Origin: Bacteroidota bacterium | GTDB taxonomy: Bacteria; Bacteroidota; Bacteroidia; Bacteroidales; PUMT01 | NCBI GenBank assembly: GCA_003551495.1 | Contig: PUMT01000166.1 | Span: 1-37,531 of the forward strand | Reading direction: 5' to 3' | DNA length: 37,531 nt | Shown: piece after piece, positions 8,792 through 18,293 of the stretch | How the letters are laid out: every line of letters begins with the position of its first letter | Position numbering within the stretch: the first letter of the stretch is position 1 | The notes under the pieces: generated by a model | Seen by the model: only the letters and a program-made list of their open reading frames with translations | Told to the model about the DNA's origin: nothing | Databases searched by the model: none | Program-made: the position numbers and the translations under genes

Positions 8792-9523
8792 GTGGTGTGT
8801 TTTTCAAATTTCATAACATCAAACGGGGTTCCTGTCCATTCATCGTGGGCCGGTTTCCTGTCCGATCATTCAGTATGCAGCAGGCTGTCTGAAGCAGAGT
8901 CTGCTTTAGCCGGCGAATATTTCACTCCCCCCTCCGGGAAGGTGCTGAGATTCCTTGGCCTCCCCCTTAATGAAATGAAAGTGGTGATCCTTGGCCAGGA
9001 TCCCTATCCCACTGAAGGGGTGGCGACAGGAAGGGCTTTTGAGGTTGGGGGACTGCAGTCCTGGAAGGCTCCTTACAGGAATGTTTCCCTTAAAAATATT
9101 TTACGTGCAATATACAGCTCCCGCAAAGGTGCCATACGTTCATATAATCAGGTGGTAAATGACCCTGAATTCTCCATATTGCCGCCCGACTTGCTATTCA
9201 GCTCATGGGAAAACCAGGGGGCACTTCTGCTTAACACTGCTTTTACATGTGCTGTTGGCAATCCCGGCAAACATTCCTCTTTATGGCAACCTTTTACCAA
9301 ACTGCTCCTGGAATACATTGCCGGTGAAAACCCTGACCTTGTCTGGCTTTTATGGGGGAATCATGCCCAAAAAGCTGTTTCACACATAAACCCCGTTAAC
9401 AGTCTCCGGTCAATGCATCCTATGATGTGTTATCCAGGACGGGACAGGGAAAACGATTTCCTGTACGGCAGGCTGAACCATTTTCATGAAACCCGTTCAC
9501 TGGTTAACTGGTGTGGCATTTGA
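8792..9523 (+). CDS. ung: Uracil-DNA glycosylase, family 1 variant
   Basis: This enzyme excises uracil from DNA to start base-excision repair. The 243-aa protein has the expected catalytic framework: D70 and Y72 in motif A (GQDPYP), stacking F83 (RAFEV), uracil-recognising N148 (LLLNTA) and H209 (SMHP). Motif A is GQDPYP rather than GQDPYHG, and the last motif is HPMMCYPG rather than HPSPLS, so it belongs to a divergent branch rather than the E. coli Ung type. No ATG precedes the conserved region. An in-frame stop at 8780 limits the start to GTG 8792 or GTG 8795. It converges on the tricorn-like protease gene with only 17 bp between the stops. Confidence 0.9.
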   Translation: MVCFSNFITSNGVPVHSSWAGFLSDHSVCSRLSEAESALAGEYFTPPSGKVLRFLGLPLNEMKVVILGQDPYPTEGVATGRAFEVGGLQSWKAPYRNVSLKNILRAIYSSRKGAIRSYNQVVNDPEFSILPPDLLFSSWENQGALLLNTAFTCAVGNPGKHSSLWQPFTKLLLEYIAGENPDLVWLLWGNHAQKAVSHINPVNSLRSMHPMMCYPGRDRENDFLYGRLNHFHETRSLVNWCGI

Positions 9524-9540
9524 GCATAATTTGAAGGCTG

Positions 9541-12500
9541 TTATTCAAGTTCCCTCAATATATGTTCTATAGCCATATCAAGCTGGGGTTCACTGCCCTT
9601 GAGGCGATCCTTTAAATCCATCCCAACATGGATGTGGGGTGCCACTCCTGACATCTCCAGGTTGACCCCGTCAAGGGTATAACAACCCCATGCAGGTATC
9701 CTGCATGATGAACCGTCAACCATAGTCCTGCCCGATGTAAATATTATCCATCTGTATGTTTCAGTACCCATAACCGTTCCCAGTTCAAGTTCCTTGAATC
9801 CGGCCGCAGTCATTTCAGCATCACTCAGGCTCCTTTCGTTGATCAGCAGTACTATCGGTTTGCCCGAGGGAGCAAAATTGGGCTGTGAAGACATTTCTCC
9901 CTCCCTGAATTGCCATTGAAGATATGGCCGCTGAGAAAGGAAGTTCAGCACATCGTCGTGTACGTTTCCGCCCCTGTTGTACCTCAGGTCGAGTATCAGT
10001 GCGTCCCGCCGCTCGGCAATAGAGGTCATATCAATAATGAACTGGTTGAGGGCCTGGGCAGACATGTTTTTCATGTGGATATAGGCAATTCTTTTACCGC
10101 TTTGCTCATCCACATATGTCCGGTTTTGGGCTATCCATTCGTCATACAGCATTGTGTTAAGCTGACCTGTTGTGTGAGGGTGCACGAAAACGGAAAACTC
10201 TTCACCGTCCCTGCTGAAACTCAATGTAAGCTCTTCAGGCATTGAAGGGAAGGAAAAGTAATATTCCCTGTTTTTGGCCTGTTCTATCCTTTTCCCGTTA
10301 ACCGCAACAAGTATATCACCTTCTTTCACTTCGGTTTCGGTAAGGTCGAGATTGGAATTTCTTACTATCCTTTTAACCCTGTAAGGATCGCTGTTGCTGA
10401 AGAGAACACCCGGGAAAGCAGAGCGGGATGAAAAGTAGGTTCTCTCTTCCTGTCCCCTTGACGAAAATCCCATATGCGAGGAGTTGAGTTCTCCAAGCAT
10501 GTCGTTAAGGAGCCTCCTAAGGTCTTCCCTCTGGCGTATATGAGGAAGCAGTTTTTCGTATTGATCCCTGAGTGCTCTCCAGTCAACCCCGTGAAAATCC
10601 TTGTCATAAAAATTTTCTTCAATTGTAGCCCATGTTTCATAAAACATCTGGTTGAACTCATTTCTCAGGTTCCTGGAAAAATTATAGCTTATATCAATTT
10701 TTTCAAGTGCGTTCCTTTGAAGGTTGATTTTGTGAATATCTCCTCCTGCAAGTATGTAGAAGTTGTTACCGGCTTGTGATATTTGCAGCGTCCTGCCCGG
10801 ACTCGGACCCGAAATCCTTTCAGTCTGAGGCTGTTCAAACGGTTTGAAAACCCTTTTCCAGAGAGCAGTTTGACCTTTATCATGATCCGAAGAAAAGAGG
10901 AGGGTTGTTTCGCTGTTGTTTTCAATGACAAATGGACTGAATTGCTGGCCACCGCTTACGGGGATGGTTTCCCACCTTTCTATCATGTCTGTTGCATCAA
11001 TTACAATGTTTGATGCACTTTCCTCATCTTTCTCTTCTGCAAAGAGCTTCTCAAATTCTGCTGATTTGAATTCCCTGCTGAAACGGTGAAGTGGCAGGCG
11101 GTACATGGTGCTGTTTCTGACACCTCTCGGCCATGATGCCCCGTACCTGTTTGATGTAAAATAGATGTACTTTCCGCATGGTGACCAGAAAGGTTCTCTT
11201 TGAGTGACAAATGTACCGGTCAGGTTCATTGTCTTCCCGGTTGGAAGGTGATGAATGAATATATCCAGTTCAAAGTTGCGCCTGGCTGTGTAAACCACAT
11301 ATTCCCCGTCAGGTGAAAACCCGGGTGTGCAGTTCTGGAAACCCCACAGTTCATCGTCGGCTATTATTTCTGTTTCCATTGTTTCAAGGTCAATTACATT
11401 TACATAGTTCCTTCCTGCCAGGAACACACCTTTTGTCCTCTCCTGATTGAGGGTTAGCTGCCTGTTGTTCATCTCTTCACCGGTGATCTGCTTTTCGGCT
11501 CCGTTGCCGTCGGCTTCGATTGTAAACCAGTTTGGCCAGCCGTTTACAGTCCTGCTGTAAATGAGTGTCCGGCTGTCCTTCATCCATTTCACCTCTAACA
11601 CCCTTTCAGAAGGCTCTGTTTTCATTTGGTTTACCACCCTGCCTTCGATGCATGATACAAACAGCTCGCCTCTTGAAACAAATGCTATTTTTTTATTGTC
11701 CGGAGCAACATCGAAAGCAGTAATCCTTCCGCTAACATTAAAGTTCCTTTCAAGTTCAAGGAAATTCTGCCTGTAGAGTTTTACTGCAGGAGCATCCGTT
11801 CTGCCGGTTGATACATCGTATACATTCAGCCTGTAATCCTTGACAAATACTATCTTTTCCCCGTTTGCGCTTACCTGGGGTCTTCCGATGGAAGTTTCAA
11901 AGGATGTCAGCTGCCTCTTCAGGCCGTTTTCAAAAGTGTAGAGGTTGTATTCTTCATTCCCCTCGTCTGATACAAAATAGACGGACCCTTCTGCAGAAAT
12001 GGCCGGCCACATATCTTTTCCTTTATGCCGGGTGTGCACCGTAAATTCCTCCGTGTCCGGGTTATACGACTTGATCTGGGGTGCATGGGCTCCCCTGTAC
12101 CTTTTCCTTTCAGGGAACCTGAAGCTTTCCCATGATTCTGTAAAATAAAATGAACCGTTATGAGGGTGTTTCACAATGTGGTGCGGTGTGTTGAAGTAGT
12201 GTCCGAAAAGCCGGACCGGTGTACCTCCCTCAATTGCTACTTTGTAGGCACTGTACATATTGTAGCGTGATGAGGAGAAATAGATGTACCTGGAATCCCA
12301 TGACCACGAGTCAACATGGTCGTCTGCGTCATGCCAGGTAAGTTGTGTTATTTCGCCTCCTTCTGCAGGGACAACGTAAATGTTGGTGGTGTTGTCAACC
12401 GACGCTGAGAATGCTATCCATTTACCGTCGGGCGAAAACCTTGGGAGGAATTCCCTGCCCTGCATCGAGGTCAGCCTGTAAGCAATCCCGCCTTCTGCGG

Positions 12501-12654
12501 GCACTTTCCACAGGTTGTTTTCATAACTGAAAACAACTGTTTCACCGTCGGGTGATACTGACGGATCTGTAATAAAGTAGGCATTGTTTTCTGCTGAAAA
12601 TGCAGATAGCTGAATAAAAATAAACAGAGACAGGAGGAAAGATAAATTTTTCAT
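9541..12654 (-). CDS. Exported tricorn-like S41 family serine protease with WD40-like beta-propeller repeats
   Basis: This 1037-aa protein (archaeal tricorn is ~1070) has a signal peptide (about residues 1-20). Two beta-propellers of PD40/TolB-like repeats follow (repeated SPDGxxxxF/YS, about residues 30-640). Next come a helical C1 domain, a PDZ domain (about 760-830, EGDILVAVNGKRI) and the S41 catalytic domain. The likely nucleophile is Ser944 in NERSLSDAE. The likely catalytic His is H727 in LGELNSSHMGF, and a GGN motif near LRYNRGGN is also conserved. In archaea, tricorn trims proteasome products in the cytosol. Bacteroidota homologues carry signal peptides and probably digest oligopeptides in the periplasm. 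It is separated from the minus-strand gene upstream by 90 bp. The family is sure; the substrate is inferred. Confidence 0.92.
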   Translation of the reverse strand: MKNLSFLLSLFIFIQLSAFSAENNAYFITDPSVSPDGETVVFSYENNLWKVPAEGGIAYRLTSMQGREFLPRFSPDGKWIAFSASVDNTTNIYVVPAEGGEITQLTWHDADDHVDSWSWDSRYIYFSSSRYNMYSAYKVAIEGGTPVRLFGHYFNTPHHIVKHPHNGSFYFTESWESFRFPERKRYRGAHAPQIKSYNPDTEEFTVHTRHKGKDMWPAISAEGSVYFVSDEGNEEYNLYTFENGLKRQLTSFETSIGRPQVSANGEKIVFVKDYRLNVYDVSTGRTDAPAVKLYRQNFLELERNFNVSGRITAFDVAPDNKKIAFVSRGELFVSCIEGRVVNQMKTEPSERVLEVKWMKDSRTLIYSRTVNGWPNWFTIEADGNGAEKQITGEEMNNRQLTLNQERTKGVFLAGRNYVNVIDLETMETEIIADDELWGFQNCTPGFSPDGEYVVYTARRNFELDIFIHHLPTGKTMNLTGTFVTQREPFWSPCGKYIYFTSNRYGASWPRGVRNSTMYRLPLHRFSREFKSAEFEKLFAEEKDEESASNIVIDATDMIERWETIPVSGGQQFSPFVIENNSETTLLFSSDHDKGQTALWKRVFKPFEQPQTERISGPSPGRTLQISQAGNNFYILAGGDIHKINLQRNALEKIDISYNFSRNLRNEFNQMFYETWATIEENFYDKDFHGVDWRALRDQYEKLLPHIRQREDLRRLLNDMLGELNSSHMGFSSRGQEERTYFSSRSAFPGVLFSNSDPYRVKRIVRNSNLDLTETEVKEGDILVAVNGKRIEQAKNREYYFSFPSMPEELTLSFSRDGEEFSVFVHPHTTGQLNTMLYDEWIAQNRTYVDEQSGKRIAYIHMKNMSAQALNQFIIDMTSIAERRDALILDLRYNRGGNVHDDVLNFLSQRPYLQWQFREGEMSSQPNFAPSGKPIVLLINERSLSDAEMTAAGFKELELGTVMGTETYRWIIFTSGRTMVDGSSCRIPAWGCYTLDGVNLEMSGVAPHIHVGMDLKDRLKGSEPQLDMAIEHILRELE

Positions 12655-12744
12655 TGCCTGGGATTTAGTTTAAAATATTGTGGGGTTATTTGACTCTTAT
12701 TATATTCCATTAAGTAATTAACTATGGTTGTTAACCTGTTATAC

Positions 12745-13449
12745 TTAATTTCCAGCCGGTTCCTCAAGCACATCATCAGATTTGAACAGGAACCCGAGTC
12801 TTTTCCCTGTTTGCATTTTGGAACTTTCAAACTTTTTATTCATTTGTGCCACAGAGGTTATTTTTACATTGTCGTAGGGAGGCACCAGAAGGTCAAATTC
12901 AAGTGAATAGAGAACCGAGTTGTTCACGATCTGCTTCAGGGCTTCCTTTGTGACAAACTCTTTTCCGAAGATCTTGTAGGAAAATCTTTGCTGGCGTTTC
13001 CCCTCCACAAAAAAACTGACGTCCCTGTTTATAAATATGCGCGATATAAGGTATCCGAGATCGTCTGTTCTGTTGTACTTGAATGAATCTGCAAGAAAGT
13101 TGTAAACATTGATTATTCCACAGTAGCTTTTGCTGTCGTCCTCCTTAATATAGGGAAGGCTTCTGACGATATGGTCCCTGTCGAATTCGAAAATGTTGGA
13201 ATGCATACTGAATATCAGCATGTCTCCTGCTATTTTCAGCTCAGCTTCAAACTTGCCCCTGTCCCTGTACTCTATGAACACCCTTCTGTCAGCTCCTTTA
13301 AGCGATGAGTTGTAATCGACCGAGATTTCGTGGAGTGCTTTTTTAAGCATATCGAAGGCATCGAGTGTTTTGTCATATACCTTCTGCTTTATTGAGGCCT
13401 TTTCACTTAATGTTTTTACAATACGTTCTTTCTGTTCTTCGGGCTTCAT
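12745..13449 (-). CDS. Conserved hypothetical protein encoded downstream of proS
   Basis: This 234-aa soluble protein has no signal peptide or membrane segment. The first ~50 residues are charged and helical (KEERIVKTLSEKASIKQ-like), followed by a mixed alpha/beta domain with patches such as VFIEYRDRGKFEAELK, IFEFDRD and LEFDLLVPPYDNVKI. I recognise no catalytic motif. Only 18 bp separate it from the proS stop, so the two are probably co-transcribed. I recall similar unnamed genes in Bacteroidota, but function is unknown. Confidence 0.75.
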   Translation of the reverse strand: MKPEEQKERIVKTLSEKASIKQKVYDKTLDAFDMLKKALHEISVDYNSSLKGADRRVFIEYRDRGKFEAELKIAGDMLIFSMHSNIFEFDRDHIVRSLPYIKEDDSKSYCGIINVYNFLADSFKYNRTDDLGYLISRIFINRDVSFFVEGKRQQRFSYKIFGKEFVTKEALKQIVNNSVLYSLEFDLLVPPYDNVKITSVAQMNKKFESSKMQTGKRLGFLFKSDDVLEEPAGN

Positions 13450-13467
13450 GAATGGTAGGTTTGAATG

Positions 13468-14943
13468 TTAATATGCTCTTGCGAAGATCACCCTGCGGGA
13501 AGAGGGTTTACCTGATACAATGCATTTTCCGTTTTCCTTTTTTGCATTAACAGGTATGCAGCGGATAGTAGCTTTGGTATCGTTTTTAATTCTTTCTTCC
13601 GTTTCTGCTGTTCCGTCCCAGTGAGCCATGACAAATCCCCCCCTGTTGTTTATTATTTCCCGGAACTCTTCGTATGTATCTGCATGGAATGTGTTCTCCT
13701 CCTTGAATTTTAATGCCTTCCGGTAAATGTTCTCCTGTATCTCGTCAAGCAGCTTTGTTACTACCTCAGCTATTCTCCCGGCCGGGTAAGTTTCTTTTTC
13801 CAGGGTATCCCGTCTGGCAAGCTCTACGGTGTTTTTTTCCAGGTCACGAGGCCCCAGTGCAAGTCGAACAGGCACTCCCTTAAGCTCATAATCGGCGAAT
13901 TTCCATCCGGGTTTATGGGTGTCGCGGTCATCATATTTCACAGATACTCCCTTTTCTTCAAGCTCTCCTTTTATTATGGCTGCTTTTTCAGATATCTTTT
14001 CAAGCTCGTACGGCTTTTTATATATCGGCACTATCACAACCTGCAGGGGAGCCAGTTTGGGAGGCAGAACCAGTCCATTATCATCAGAATGTGCCATTAT
14101 AAGAGCCCCCATAAGCCTTGTAGATACACCCCATGATGTAGCCCACACATAGTCAAGTTTGCCTTCCTTGCTGGCAAACATCACATCAAAAGCTTTGGCA
14201 AAATTCTGTCCAAGAAAATGCGATGTACCTGCCTGCAAAGCTTTACCGTCCTGCATCAAGGCTTCAATTGCATAGCTTTCTATTGCGCCTGCAAATCTTT
14301 CGCTGGGTGATTTTGTACCCTTTTCCACCGGGAGTGCCATCCATTTTTCTGCAAAGTCTGAGTAAACGTTTATCATCCTGATTGTTTCCTCAATAGCTTC
14401 CTCCTTTGTTGCGTGCGCTGTGTGGCCTTCCTGCCAGAGGAATTCAGCTGTCCTTAAAAAGAGCCTGGTGCGCATTTCCCATCTAACAACATTGGCCCAC
14501 TGGTTCAAAAGGATGGGAAGATCCCTGTAGGATTGTATCCAGTTTTTATAGGTGTTCCATATAATAGTTTCGGAAGTTGGCCTTACTATCAGCTCCTCTT
14601 CAAGTTTTGCATCTTCGTCAACGATAATTCCCTTTCCATCAGGAGAATTTTTAAGCCTGTAATGTGTTACTACTGCGCATTCCTTTGCAAAACCTTCAAC
14701 GTGATTTGCCTCCCTGCTGAAAAAAGATTTTGGAATAAAAAGGGGGAAATAGGCATTGGAATGCCCGGTAGCCTTGAACATGCCGTCAAGCACAGACTGC
14801 ACTTTTTCCCATATTGCGTATCCGTAAGGTTTTATGACCATGCAGCCGCGGACTGCAGAGTTTTCTGCAAGGTCGGCTTTAATAACAAGGTCGTTATACC
14901 ACTGTGCATAATTTTCCTCTTTACTGGTTAAAACTTTCGCCAT
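13468..14943 (-). CDS. proS: Prolyl-tRNA synthetase, archaeal/eukaryote-like type (ProS type 3)
   Basis: This class II aminoacyl-tRNA synthetase charges tRNA-Pro. The 491-aa length, the absence of the bacterial INS editing insertion and the C-terminal extension ending in Tyr identify the archaeal-like form, which is common in Bacteroidota. Class II motif 1 is in the region of [10 protein letters not shown] (40-50). RPTSET is at 121-126, and motif 2 ([21 protein letters not shown]) is at about 153-175. The TSWGVSTR / [10 protein letters not shown] segment forms the active site, followed by an anticodon-binding domain (VVIVPIYKK onward). It heads a two-gene unit with the hypothetical gene downstream and diverges from the lipoprotein gene at 15052. 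Confidence 0.97.
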   Translation of the reverse strand: MAKVLTSKEENYAQWYNDLVIKADLAENSAVRGCMVIKPYGYAIWEKVQSVLDGMFKATGHSNAYFPLFIPKSFFSREANHVEGFAKECAVVTHYRLKNSPDGKGIIVDEDAKLEEELIVRPTSETIIWNTYKNWIQSYRDLPILLNQWANVVRWEMRTRLFLRTAEFLWQEGHTAHATKEEAIEETIRMINVYSDFAEKWMALPVEKGTKSPSERFAGAIESYAIEALMQDGKALQAGTSHFLGQNFAKAFDVMFASKEGKLDYVWATSWGVSTRLMGALIMAHSDDNGLVLPPKLAPLQVVIVPIYKKPYELEKISEKAAIIKGELEEKGVSVKYDDRDTHKPGWKFADYELKGVPVRLALGPRDLEKNTVELARRDTLEKETYPAGRIAEVVTKLLDEIQENIYRKALKFKEENTFHADTYEEFREIINNRGGFVMAHWDGTAETEERIKNDTKATIRCIPVNAKKENGKCIVSGKPSSRRVIFARAY

Positions 14944-15051
14944 AATTCTTGATTGGTATAATATTTGTTACTATTTTTATAGAGTTAAGAAATGTTAAGA
15001 AAGCTGCAAATTAAACAAAATATTAATTAAAAAAACAATCGGGAGGTTATC

Positions 15052-16593
15052 ATGAAAACAAATTTGACAATACTGACCCTGATTCTGATTATTACAGGAG
15101 GCTGCTCTTCCGGAGTTTACCTCTCCTCAGGTTACGACGACCTGTATTACACTCCCGGTAGTGAGACTATTGTAATAACGGAGGAAACCACAGCTGTTCA
15201 GGAGCCTGAACAGGAATACTACGAATATTATTATGATGAAACCGAATATGCCGAAGAAGCAGAACAGACCAAGACGACAACGGTGATTCACAGGCATGTT
15301 TATGCAGATCCCTATTACGACTATTACTGGGCATCACGTTTCAGAAGGTTCCATTATGATTATTACTGGGGAGGTTATTACGACCCCTTCTACACAAGCT
15401 ATTACTGGCACACGCTTAACCGGAGACATTTCGGACTTTCGTTCTATTACGGAAGGCCCTGGTATTACACAGGAGTTTACTGGGGGTATGTCCCCAGGCC
15501 GGTATGGTACCACTCACCATGGAGTCACTGGGGCTATTATGGCTATGCCCACTGGGGAAGACCCTACTGGGGACATTACGGATACCATAGTCCATACTGG
15601 GGATGGGCAGGACATGGCGGAAGGGTGAGCTATGCCAACTACCACCATGGCCAGAGAAGAGCTACATCTACATACAGGGGACAGGCAGGTTCGCCTACAC
15701 ATAACCTTGGTGTAAGGGATTCCGAAGGACGCCGCGTAAGCAGCACAGCTACTGCTGCCACAAGGTCTGTAGCAAGGGGTGAAACATCCGGAGATACAAG
15801 GGTTACACGTACCGGAGCAGTTTCGGCCACCAGGGATGCAACAGGTACAGTTACACGTGCAGGTACCACCAGTACACGCCAGGTAGGAACAGCTACCCGC
15901 ACAGGGACTACAAGTACACGCCAGGTTGGAACATCCACCCGGACAGGTACTACAAGCACCCGTCAGGTAGGAACATCTACCCGCACAGGGACTACAAGTA
16001 CACGCCAGGTTGGAACATCCACCCGCACAGGCACTACAAGCACCCGTCAGGTAGGAACAACTACGGGCACAACCCGCCAGACCGGTACAACAACAACCCG
16101 TCAGGCCGGAACTACTACAAGGCAGGCCGGAACTACTACAACTACTACAAGAACCACAAGGCCTGACGAATCAGGACAGGAAGCATCTTCGGTACAATCA
16201 AGAGTCCCTACATACTCCCGTCCTGCTTCCGGTGCAACTTATAACAGGAACACCAGTACATATCAGACAAGGAGTGCCGGACAGAGTCAGGAACAAAATG
16301 TGAACACTTACCGTCGTCCTGCAAGCAGTTCAACCTATGTGCGTCCGGAAAGCCGTACCGATAACAACAGGACTACAACTGTGAGGGTGGGATCTTCAAA
16401 TACCAGCCGTTCTGCCACTTCGGTAGGAAGGACAAGCAGCGGCAGGTCATCGACCGGCACCCGCACAACAACAGTTTCACCTCCTTCGAGAAGCAGCGGT
16501 TCAAGCGGTTCAACAAGGAGTTCCGGGTCTACGAGGACTTCTTCGGGGGGATCGCGGACTTCTTCCAATTCTCGCACTGGAGGCGGAAGATAA
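15052..16593 (+). CDS. Putative lipoprotein, Tyr/Trp/Gly-rich with Thr/Arg/Ser-rich tandem-repeat tail
   Basis: This 513-aa protein starts with a lipoprotein-like signal (hydrophobic core LTILTLILIITGG, then Cys18; -3 is Thr, which is not ideal). Residues about 40-75 are acidic and Tyr-rich. Residues 80-195 are extremely rich in Tyr, Trp, His and Gly (repeated YYW, HWG, YWGHYGY). From about 215 to the end it is low-complexity Thr/Ser/Arg/Gly, with five copies of a 14-residue repeat (GTTSTRQVGTSTRT) at about 271-340. The tail is basic and probably disordered. A GGGAGG Shine-Dalgarno lies about 8 bases before the ATG, stronger than at most genes here. Function is unknown; an envelope or surface-associated structural role is a guess. 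The coding frame is convincing because composition and signal agree over the full length. Confidence 0.8.
   Translation: MKTNLTILTLILIITGGCSSGVYLSSGYDDLYYTPGSETIVITEETTAVQEPEQEYYEYYYDETEYAEEAEQTKTTTVIHRHVYADPYYDYYWASRFRRFHYDYYWGGYYDPFYTSYYWHTLNRRHFGLSFYYGRPWYYTGVYWGYVPRPVWYHSPWSHWGYYGYAHWGRPYWGHYGYHSPYWGWAGHGGRVSYANYHHGQRRATSTYRGQAGSPTHNLGVRDSEGRRVSSTATAATRSVARGETSGDTRVTRTGAVSATRDATGTVTRAGTTSTRQVGTATRTGTTSTRQVGTSTRTGTTSTRQVGTSTRTGTTSTRQVGTSTRTGTTSTRQVGTTTGTTRQTGTTTTRQAGTTTRQAGTTTTTTRTTRPDESGQEASSVQSRVPTYSRPASGATYNRNTSTYQTRSAGQSQEQNVNTYRRPASSSTYVRPESRTDNNRTTTVRVGSSNTSRSATSVGRTSSGRSSTGTRTTTVSPPSRSSGSSGSTRSSGSTRTSSGGSRTSSNSRTGGGR
15862..16071 (+). repeat. Five tandem 42-bp coding repeats with an 84-bp higher-order pattern
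   Basis: Units start at 15862, 15904, 15946, 15988 and 16030, each encoding GTTSTRQVG plus TSTRT or a variant. Units 2 and 4 differ at a single base, and units 3 and 5 share the alternative codons (AGC ACC CGT CAG GTA). The last expansion therefore duplicated a two-unit, 84-bp block. The last unit diverges at its end into shorter TTTRQ(A/T)G motifs. Confidence 0.92.
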
Positions 16594-16627
16594 TATAGAT
16601 CAGAAATTGAATCCATTCCTGAAACAT

Positions 16628-16675
16628 GTATGTTCAAACCCTTATCCCGCGAAGGCGGGAAAGGGTTGAGCATAC
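16628..16675. repeat. Long imperfect intergenic hairpin (21 bp paired, GAAG loop) without T-tract
   Basis: Arms 16628-16650 and 16655-16675 pair over 21 bp, including one G-U pair, with two bulged A residues (16636, 16644) around a GAAG tetraloop closed by CCCGC/GCGGG. No T-run follows on either strand, so it is not a typical terminator. It lies between the lipoprotein and outer-membrane protein genes. Confidence 0.8.
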
Positions 16676-16706
16676 CGGAAAAACTCCAATAGAAACTTAA
16701 TTACTT

Positions 16707-18188
16707 ATGATCATGAAGCGATTAATCTCCCTGATAATATTTATGGCGGTTGCATTACCCAACCTTTTGTCTCAAAATGACACCGATGCTCTCCGGTATT
16801 CACAAAGGTTTTTCGGTTCAACTGCCCGCTCGGTATCAATGGGCGGTGCATTTGCATCACTTGGTGGTGATTTTTATTCACTGGGTTATAATCCTGCGGG
16901 ACTTGGTGTATACCGTACCAGCGAGTTTACCTTTACACCCTCTTTCAGTTATCATAATATAGAGACAGAGTATATGGGAACTCTGAGGGATGACAACCTC
17001 TACAGTTTAGGGGTTTACAACCTTGGATTCGTGGCCAGCTTTAACAGCAACAATGAGTCAGGCTGGGTAGGAACAAATATCGGTATCGGCTTTAACAGGC
17101 ACAATAATTTCAATCGCAACCGGATAATACAAGGGGTTAACAACAACAGCTCCATGGCTGATTATTTCATGTATTATGCAGACGGTATTGAGCCCGATAA
17201 TCTGGGTGATCTGGAATGGATGGCTTATGAAACCTTTGTGATTGACCTGATACCCGAAGAGGACAGGTTTTATGAAACCCCTGTAATGCTGGGACAAACA
17301 CAGCGGGAGGTAATGTCAAAAGGCGGGAATGCAGGTGAGTGGACTTTTGCATTTGCAGCCAATTATGAACACAAGCTGTACCTTGGTGCCAGCTTTGGCA
17401 TAGAAACAGTAGATTTTGACTCACGCAGGCATTATTATGAGACAGACGACCAGAACCTGAGCGATTTCAGGGAATTCAAGCTTTCACAATCACTCAGGAC
17501 AACCGGAACCGGTATTACATTCAAGGCAGGTGCGGTATTCAGACCGGTTGATATGCTGAGGATAGGTGCTACGGTGCATCTTCCGACCTTTTACAATTTA
17601 AGGGACAGGTGGGATGATAAGATGGAGTCATGGTTTGATCCTGCGGGCGGATACTATCCTGCATACAGTGAAGCAATAATTGAAACAGCCGTTAAGGATT
17701 ATGCAATAACAACACCTTTCCGGGCTATTGGAGGGATATCTATAATGCTTTTTGAACAGCTTGGTGTGGTAAGTCTTGATTACGAATATGTTGACTATTC
17801 ATCAATGCGACTGAGAGAAACAGACGGCGGATACGATTTTTTTGCAGAAAATGAGATTATAAGGGAAACTTACCGTGCTGCAGGAAATCTCAGGGCGGGC
17901 GCGGAGATCAGGTTCGGCCCCTTTATGCTCAGGGGCGGATATGCCTATCATGCAAGTCCGTTTGCTTCAGACCAGGTTAATCGCGATGCCGACTACACTT
18001 CATACTCAGGAGGTTTTGGATTCAGGGAAGGGAATTTTATGCTTGATTTTGCTTTCATGACTACAAGTCAGACAGAAAGGTATTTTCTGTATGATTTACC
18101 GTTTGGTACAGGTTTGCCACCAATGGAGCCGTCACGGAACTCAAACAGGCATAATAAATTTATGGCAACATTTGGTTTTAAATTCTGA
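16707..18188 (+). CDS. Outer-membrane beta-barrel protein, OmpP1/FadL/TodX-like
   Basis: This 493-aa protein has a signal peptide (about residues 1-22, LISLIIFMAVALPNLLSQ). The N-terminal segment ARSVSMGGAFASLGGDFYSLGYNPAGLG (residues ~40-67) is typical of FadL/OmpP1-type barrels. The rest alternates amphipathic strands (for example FAFAANYEHKLYLGASFG; LRAGAEIRFGPFMLRGGYAY) and ends in Phe, the usual outer-membrane insertion signal. FadL-like proteins move hydrophobic compounds across the outer membrane; the ligand here is unknown. Two ATGs compete (16707 and 16713) and neither has a Shine-Dalgarno. A strong terminator follows the stop. The barrel assignment is firm; the transport role is inferred. 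Confidence 0.82.
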   Translation: MIMKRLISLIIFMAVALPNLLSQNDTDALRYSQRFFGSTARSVSMGGAFASLGGDFYSLGYNPAGLGVYRTSEFTFTPSFSYHNIETEYMGTLRDDNLYSLGVYNLGFVASFNSNNESGWVGTNIGIGFNRHNNFNRNRIIQGVNNNSSMADYFMYYADGIEPDNLGDLEWMAYETFVIDLIPEEDRFYETPVMLGQTQREVMSKGGNAGEWTFAFAANYEHKLYLGASFGIETVDFDSRRHYYETDDQNLSDFREFKLSQSLRTTGTGITFKAGAVFRPVDMLRIGATVHLPTFYNLRDRWDDKMESWFDPAGGYYPAYSEAIIETAVKDYAITTPFRAIGGISIMLFEQLGVVSLDYEYVDYSSMRLRETDGGYDFFAENEIIRETYRAAGNLRAGAEIRFGPFMLRGGYAYHASPFASDQVNRDADYTSYSGGFGFREGNFMLDFAFMTTSQTERYFLYDLPFGTGLPPMEPSRNSNRHNKFMATFGFKF

Positions 18189-18210
18189 TATTTTGGTTTT
18201 TATCAGAAAG

Positions 18211-18242
18211 AAGCTGTCTCGCAAAAGGGGCAGCTTTTTTTT
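18211..18242 (+). terminator. Rho-independent terminator of the outer-membrane protein gene
   Basis: A 10-bp stem (AAGCTGTCTC / GGGGCAGCTT, two G-U pairs) with loop GCAAAA runs into eight T residues, 23 bases after the stop codon. Confidence 0.88.
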
Positions 18243-18293
18243 GCTGTAACCCATTATACGGGTTGCAACTATCAGCCTTTAATGACCATGGGC

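Noticed and set aside
15639-15959. Minus-strand open frame inside the lipoprotein repeat region
   Set aside because: Its repetitive Val/Pro/Arg sequence is just the complement of the 42-bp coding repeat.
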